Of a stretch of 9,869 bases of DNA, positions 5,939-9,869 are shown one piece after another (position 1 is the stretch's first letter; every line of letters begins with the position of its first letter). The notes under the pieces are model-generated. The model saw nothing but the letters and a program-made list of their open reading frames with translations. It was not told the DNA's origin and did not search any database. The stretch lies in the NCBI GenBank assembly GCA_934661105.1, contig CAKUIV010000075.1, positions 1 to 9,869 on the forward strand, written 5' to 3'. Position numbers and translations under genes: made by a program. This DNA comes from an uncultured Ellagibacter sp. GTDB taxonomy: Bacteria > Actinomycetota > Coriobacteriia > Coriobacteriales > Eggerthellaceae.

Positions 5939-6688
5939 ATGATAGAACTTCAGCATCTCGAAAAGGTCTATCTCGCTCGCGAAGGCTCACATCGTGCGCT
6001 GCATGATGTGAGCCTTACCATTGGCGAGGGCGAGATCTTCGGCATCATCGGCCAGTCGGGCGCCGGCAAGTCGACGCTCGTGCGCTGCATCAACCTGCTT
6101 GAGCGCCCCACGAGCGGCCGCGTCGTCATCGACGGGGTCGACGTGACCGACTACCAGGGTCGCGACCTGCGCCATCTGCGCGAGGGAATCGGCATGATCT
6201 TCCAGAGCTTCAGCCTGTTCCAGCAGCGCACGGTGCTCGACAACGTCATGTTCCCCCTTACCATCCGCGGCGAGAAGAAGGATGCCGCCCGCGCCCGCGC
6301 GATGGAGCTGCTCGACGTGGTCGAGCTCGCCGACAAGGCGCAGCGCTACCCGAGCGAGCTTTCCGGCGGCCAGCAGCAGCGCGTCGCCATCGCCCGCGCG
6401 CTCGCGAACAACCCGCGCATCATGCTGTGCGACGAGGCCACGAGCGCTCTCGACACGCGCACGACGGTGTCGGTGCTGAACCTGCTCGCGAAGATCAACA
6501 AGGAGCTTGGGGTGACGCTCGTCGTCATCACGCACTCGCTCGCGGTTGCGCGCCACATCTGCGACCGCGTCGCCGTGCTCGACGAGGGCGTCATCGTGGA
6601 GGAGGGCCCGACCGCGCAGGTGCTCGAGCATCCGCAGAGCGAGGCCGCGCGCGAGCTCGTTTCGTTCGATGGATTGGGGGCGAAGTAG
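5939..6688 (+). CDS. metN: Methionine ABC transporter ATP-binding protein
   Basis: This is the cytoplasmic ATPase of the methionine importer. All nucleotide-binding motifs are present: Walker A GQSGAGKST (38-46), Q-loop Gln89 in MIFQSFSLF, signature LSGGQQQR (141-148), Walker B IMLCDEATS with Asp165/Glu166, and switch His199 in ITHS. The FQSFSLFQQRTVLDNV stretch is typical of MetN. At 249 residues it ends soon after the ATPase core; the C-terminal regulatory NIL/ACT-like domain of E. coli MetN (about 343 residues) is missing, so direct inhibition by internal methionine is not expected. AGGAG lies ten bases before the ATG, a slightly long spacing. The stop is one base before the metI start, so the two are translationally coupled. 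Confidence 0.94.
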   Translation: MIELQHLEKVYLAREGSHRALHDVSLTIGEGEIFGIIGQSGAGKSTLVRCINLLERPTSGRVVIDGVDVTDYQGRDLRHLREGIGMIFQSFSLFQQRTVLDNVMFPLTIRGEKKDAARARAMELLDVVELADKAQRYPSELSGGQQQRVAIARALANNPRIMLCDEATSALDTRTTVSVLNLLAKINKELGVTLVVITHSLAVARHICDRVAVLDEGVIVEEGPTAQVLEHPQSEAARELVSFDGLGAK

Positions 6689-6689
6689 C

Positions 6690-7367
6690 ATGTTCGACTT
6701 CTCGGCGTTTTTCGCCCAGTACGGCGCGCTGTTCGCGCAGGGCACGCTCGACACGCTCATCATGACGTGCGTCGCCACGCTCCTCGCGTACGTGATCGGC
6801 ATCCCGCTCGGCATCCTTCTGGTGGTGACGAGCCCGAACGGCCTGCGTCCCAATCGCGTCGTGTCGACCATCGTCGGCTGGATCGTGAACATCGGGCGCT
6901 CGATCCCGTTCATCATCCTGCTCGTGGCGCTCATCCCGTTCACCCGCTTCATCGTGGGCACCTCGCTCGGCGTGCCGGGCGCCATCGTTCCCTTGGTGGT
7001 GACCGCCGCCCCCTTCGCCGCGCGCATGGTCGAGCAGAGCCTGGAGGAAACCGACGGCGGGCTCGTGGAAGCCGCGCAGAGCTTCGGCGCCTCCACCTGG
7101 CAGATCGTGTGGAAGGTGTACCTGAAGGAGACGCTGCCCTCGCTCGTCCGCGGCGTTGCCATCACGTTCGTCACGCTGTTCGGGTACTCCGCCATGGCCG
7201 GCACCGTTGGCGCCGGCGGCCTAGGCGACATCGCCATCCGCTACGGCTACCAGCGCTTCCAGACCGACGTCATGGTGTTCGCCGTGCTTCTGTGCATCGT
7301 GCTCGTCATCGTGTTCCAGGCGATCGGCGACGTGACCGCGCGCCGCATCGACAAGCGCCGCAAGTAG
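6690..7367 (+). CDS. metI: Methionine ABC transporter permease
   Basis: This 225-residue inner-membrane subunit forms the methionine channel as a homodimer with two MetN. The ATG at 6690 lies one base after the metN stop and behind a GGGGGCGAAG stretch. About five hydrophobic segments can be seen (roughly residues 20-45, 57-83, 92-112, 150-175 and 190-212). The coupling helix carries the EAA-type motif EAAQSFGASTWQIVWKVYL (about 131-149) that docks on MetN. NIGRSIPFIILLVALIPFTR and GYSAMAGTVGAGGLGDIAI are typical of MetI. Length matches the family (about 217-225). It is last in the operon: an intrinsic terminator follows about 120 bases later. Confidence 0.94.
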   Translation: MFDFSAFFAQYGALFAQGTLDTLIMTCVATLLAYVIGIPLGILLVVTSPNGLRPNRVVSTIVGWIVNIGRSIPFIILLVALIPFTRFIVGTSLGVPGAIVPLVVTAAPFAARMVEQSLEETDGGLVEAAQSFGASTWQIVWKVYLKETLPSLVRGVAITFVTLFGYSAMAGTVGAGGLGDIAIRYGYQRFQTDVMVFAVLLCIVLVIVFQAIGDVTARRIDKRRK

Positions 7368-7489
7368 ACCGCGGGCAGAGGGCTCAGCGGGCCATTCGGC
7401 TTTGGACCGGAGGGCCGGCTGCGCCTCCGCGCGAGTCTCTATGCTGGCACAGCGCCTGCAGCGCATGTAGCGCGCACCTGCAACCGCTT

Positions 7490-7527
7490 CGCCCCTGCAT
7501 CTTGGGAAAGACGCAGGGGCGTTTTGT
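7490..7527 (+). terminator. Intrinsic terminator of metQNI
   Basis: CGCCCCTGC (7490-7498) pairs perfectly with GCAGGGGCG (7513-7521). The stem continues past one A/C mismatch with TCTT/AAGA around a GGGA loop. GTTTTGTTGT follows at once on the plus strand. A 9-bp GC stem plus T-run is a textbook Rho-independent terminator. The 122 bases between metI and this site hold no gene that I can support. Confidence 0.85.
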
Positions 7528-7541
7528 TGTCGGCTTCTCTC

Positions 7542-7786
7542 ACGGCAACGTACGACGGTTTTGCGCGGATAGCATCAGATTCCCCGCTGAAATGGCAGCA
7601 TATGACGGCTTTGCAAACGGGAGCGCGTTTTCCCATACCTGAATGGCAGCATATGACGCTTTTGCACAGCACGACATCAACGAGATGGCATGCTATGACG
7701 CTTTTGCACAGCGCAAGAGCGTCTCAGGCTGCCATTGACAGATGCATTTTCGGTTTGCTCTTTGCAAAACCGTCGTTCGATGCCAT
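7542..7786. repeat. Cluster of six 26-bp repeats, four direct then two inverted
   Basis: The consensus unit is ATGGCAGCATATGACG followed by CTTTTGCACA. Direct copies lie at 7542-7567 (diverged), 7592-7617, 7643-7668 and 7685-7710. Inverted copies lie at 7710-7735 and 7761-7786. Start-to-start distances are 50, 51 and 42 for the direct copies and 51 between the inverted ones. The spacers share no obvious sequence. The units vary at several positions (GACGG or GACGC; GCAAA, GCACA or GCGCG), unlike a CRISPR array, whose repeats are near identical, and no cas gene is present. The cluster sits between the met terminator and the 3' end of prmC, a gene-free stretch of about 490 bases (7528-8016). 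No transposase, open frame of credible codon use or target-site duplication was seen. The function is unknown. Confidence 0.8.
7685..7735. repeat. 51-bp imperfect palindrome formed by abutting repeat copies
   Basis: The fourth direct copy (7685-7710) and the first inverted copy (7710-7735) abut head to head. ATGGCA pairs with TGCCAT at the ends, and GACGCTTTTGC (7697-7707) pairs with GCAAGAGCGTC (7713-7723) with one mismatch. The loop is about five bases. No T-run follows on either strand, so it is not an obvious terminator. Confidence 0.7.
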
Positions 7787-7982
7787 CTAGAATTCTTTTT
7801 CGCAATAGTCATGCGCAAGTCCGACATTCGAAGCCGCCCCGATACCCGGCATCACCTCAATCCGCATTGCGGCAACGAGCACGCGAAAGCGACCTGCGTG
7901 AAAACGCTCCACAGAATAGACGCCTCAGTCCTTCAGCGAGAAAAGGGGGCCTTCCTCTCCCCTGTGCATGCACGGGAAACGG

Positions 7983-8005
7983 GACCCTTCGATTGTCGAA
8001 AGGTC
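7983..8005 (-). terminator. Possible terminator downstream of prmC
   Basis: In the minus-strand transcript GACCTTTCGA pairs with TCGAAGGGTC (one T-G wobble) around a three-base loop, starting about 12 bases after the prmC stop. Only CCGTTTCCC follows, a weak T-run, so termination efficiency is doubtful. Nothing else was found between 7787 and 7982; the short open frames there lack ribosome sites and coding-like composition. Confidence 0.4.
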
Positions 8006-8016
8006 GGATAAATTCC

Positions 8017-9117
8017 CTAGCAGCCCTTTCTCGCCGTAAGCACACGGGGTCGGTCGGCGAGGTCGCGCACGATGCGCACGTCAGCAAAACCCGCGTCCCG
8101 CGCGATGGCAGCCGCGGCGTCGAGGCAGGTTTCATGCAGCTCGAACGCGCATCCCCCACCGGGCTTGAGGGCGCGGGCGCACCATTCGATCTCGCGGCGG
8201 AACAGGTCGAGCCCATCGGCGCCTCCGTCGAGCGCGAGCGCCGGTTCGAACGCCGACACCTCTTCGGGGATTTCCGCCATAACCGCCGTCGGCACGTACG
8301 GCGGATTCGACACCACGAGGTCGAGCCGCCCCATCGCGGCTTCGGGAACCCCTGCGCCTAAGTCGCATTCCTCGACGCGTACCCGATCGGACAGCCCGAG
8401 CGCGCTCGCATTCTCACGGGCAAGCGCCACAGCTTCCGGGGAAAGGTCGGTTGCGATGACCCGCGTGTCGGAGCGCTCATAGGCAACCGAGCACGCGATG
8501 CACCCGCTTCCCGTGCACAGGTCGGCCACAAGGAACGGACGACGGCTGCGCGGGTCTGAGCTCTCATCCCCTTCCGCATGAGCGACAGCCTCGGCGCAGG
8601 CCTCGCGGGCCTGACGTAGCTCCGATTCCGGCACGTCCTCGACCGCGCCGGCGAGCGGAGACGCCCTCTCCCCTTCCGCAGCTTTTGCACCTTCGAGCGC
8701 TTCGGCAGCCGCACGGAGCACATCGCCTTTCCATGCGTCGATCTGCGAGTCGCGCGCGACGCGACGGGCGGCGGGCGGCAAGAGCGCAAGCGCCTCGCTC
8801 ACGAGCACCTCGGTTTCGGGGCGCGGGATGAGCACCCCGCGACGAACCTTCACCGCGATGTGGCGAAACGCCACCTCTCCCGTGATGTACTGCAGGGGCT
8901 CCCCTTGCCCGCGGCGTGTGACGAAGCCGCGCAGAACGTCGCGCTCCCCGATCGAAAGCGGGCGCTCGAAGTTCACGTACAGCTCGACGCGGCGCAGCTT
9001 GCACGCTTCGCACAGAAGCCACTCGGCCGAAAGGCGCGGATTCTCGTCGCCCTTACGCTCAAGATAGCCCTGCGTCCAGTCAAGCGCCGCCTTGATCGTC
9101 CACGTGTCATCGCTCAT
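8017..9117 (-). CDS. prmC: Peptide chain release factor glutamine methyltransferase
   Basis: PrmC (HemK) transfers a methyl group from S-adenosylmethionine to the glutamine of the GGQ motif in release factors. The N-terminal helical domain (about 1-90) binds the factor: LQYITGEVAFRHIAVKV and LIPRPETEVLV (96-106) are typical. The methyltransferase domain has the SAM-binding loop DLCTGSGCIA (199-208), the acidic ATDLSPEA strand end and the catalytic NPPYVP (271-276). At 366 residues it is much longer than the usual 280 or so. The extra material is an Ala/Glu/Arg-rich stretch of about 80 residues (114-194) between PRPETEVLV and the SAM loop. Both flanks stay in frame, so this looks like a real insertion. 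AAGAGG precedes the ATG by about seven bases. It lies 190 bases downstream of prfA, whose product is its substrate. Catalytic residues look intact. Confidence 0.95.
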   Translation of the reverse strand: MSDDTWTIKAALDWTQGYLERKGDENPRLSAEWLLCEACKLRRVELYVNFERPLSIGERDVLRGFVTRRGQGEPLQYITGEVAFRHIAVKVRRGVLIPRPETEVLVSEALALLPPAARRVARDSQIDAWKGDVLRAAAEALEGAKAAEGERASPLAGAVEDVPESELRQAREACAEAVAHAEGDESSDPRSRRPFLVADLCTGSGCIACSVAYERSDTRVIATDLSPEAVALARENASALGLSDRVRVEECDLGAGVPEAAMGRLDLVVSNPPYVPTAVMAEIPEEVSAFEPALALDGGADGLDLFRREIEWCARALKPGGGCAFELHETCLDAAAAIARDAGFADVRIVRDLADRPRVLTARKGC

Positions 9118-9251
9118 CGCAAGCCTCTTTCATCATACAAGATCGCCGACGCCGCGCCTCTACGGCGCGCGTTGCGTTGCTCGAGGATCGAAAGCCCACC
9201 GAACCCTCGAGTTATGTACGCTCCATCGCGATCGTGCGTTGCCCTCTTTGC

Positions 9252-9287
9252 ATGGCAAGGGCGCCCTCGAAAAGGCGCCCTTGCCAT
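9252..9287. repeat. Perfect 14-bp hairpin between prfA and prmC
   Basis: ATGGCAAGGGCGCC (9252-9265) pairs perfectly with GGCGCCCTTGCCAT (9274-9287) around an eight-base loop. It lies 20 bases after the prfA stop in the minus-strand transcript. It could end prfA transcription or protect its 3' end, but no T-run follows on either strand. A second 6-bp hairpin, CGCGCC/GGCGCG, lies nearer prmC (about 9154-9170). A possible -10 for prmC (TATGAT on the minus strand, 9132-9137) has no good -35. Confidence 0.55.
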
Positions 9288-9307
9288 TCGTGCCGTTTAT
9301 GGAATCC

Positions 9308-9869
<562 letters not shown>

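Noticed and set aside
5987..7237. A 416-codon open frame on the minus strand opposite metN/metI
   Set aside because: Shadow of metN and metI, which are complete with all ABC motifs on the plus strand.
7735..7740. Perfect TTGACA -35 hexamer
   Set aside because: No -10-like hexamer occurs 16-18 bases downstream and no gene follows on that strand.
7542..7786. CRISPR array
   Set aside because: Spacing of 50-51 bp is suggestive, but the units are diverged, the orientation flips, one interval is 42 bp and there is no cas gene.
7742..8011. Small gene of 89 codons over the inverted repeats
   Set aside because: There is no ribosome site, the frame starts inside the repeats and composition is not coding-like.

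Overview
The window reads as a piece of a high-GC actinobacterial chromosome. The best fit is the gut class Coriobacteriia (Eggerthella/Gordonibacter-like). I base this on the mix of an OmpR-type GlnR-like regulator beside a type I-alpha glutamine synthetase, a signal-peptide/SLH envelope protein, and strong GC bias in third codon positions of the core genes. This placement is inference; no marker gene was searched.

Layout, left to right. A membrane-protein gene runs off the left edge on the minus strand (1-106), with its promoter pointing left. A plus-strand operon (339-2299) follows: a secreted SLH protein carrying a Cys-rich YHxxxC...PCxxC module, a ComEC-like metallo-beta-lactamase (MBL) protein, and a DUF3006 protein. 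The first two sit in the same reading frame and are split only by one TGA. The MBL gene has no good start of its own, while a well-placed ATG with a Shine-Dalgarno sequence at 1312 is in the wrong frame. On the minus strand lies glnA-glnR (4600 to 2551). Its promoter has a TATAAT -10 and, over the -35 position, an exact GTAAC-n6-GAAAC half of the actinobacterial GlnR box. This suggests a self-contained nitrogen-control locus.

Divergent from glnA is the methionine ABC importer operon metQ-metN-metI (5036-7367). It has a structured 5' leader and ends at a strong intrinsic terminator (7490-7527). Just beyond lies a cluster of six copies of a 26-bp repeat (7542-7786), four direct and then two inverted, mostly spaced 50-51 bp apart. 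The inner pair forms a 51-bp palindrome. A decayed pair that may belong to the same family lies at 2378-2437. The right end has the translation-termination pair on the minus strand: prfA (release factor 1, cut by the window edge) followed by prmC, which methylates the GGQ glutamine of that factor. prmC carries an internal insertion of about 80 residues.

The regions most worth a second look are the SLH/MBL junction, the GlnR-box/glnA/GlnR-like unit, the 26-bp repeat cluster and the metQ leader. No tRNA, rRNA, CRISPR-Cas or transposase gene was seen.
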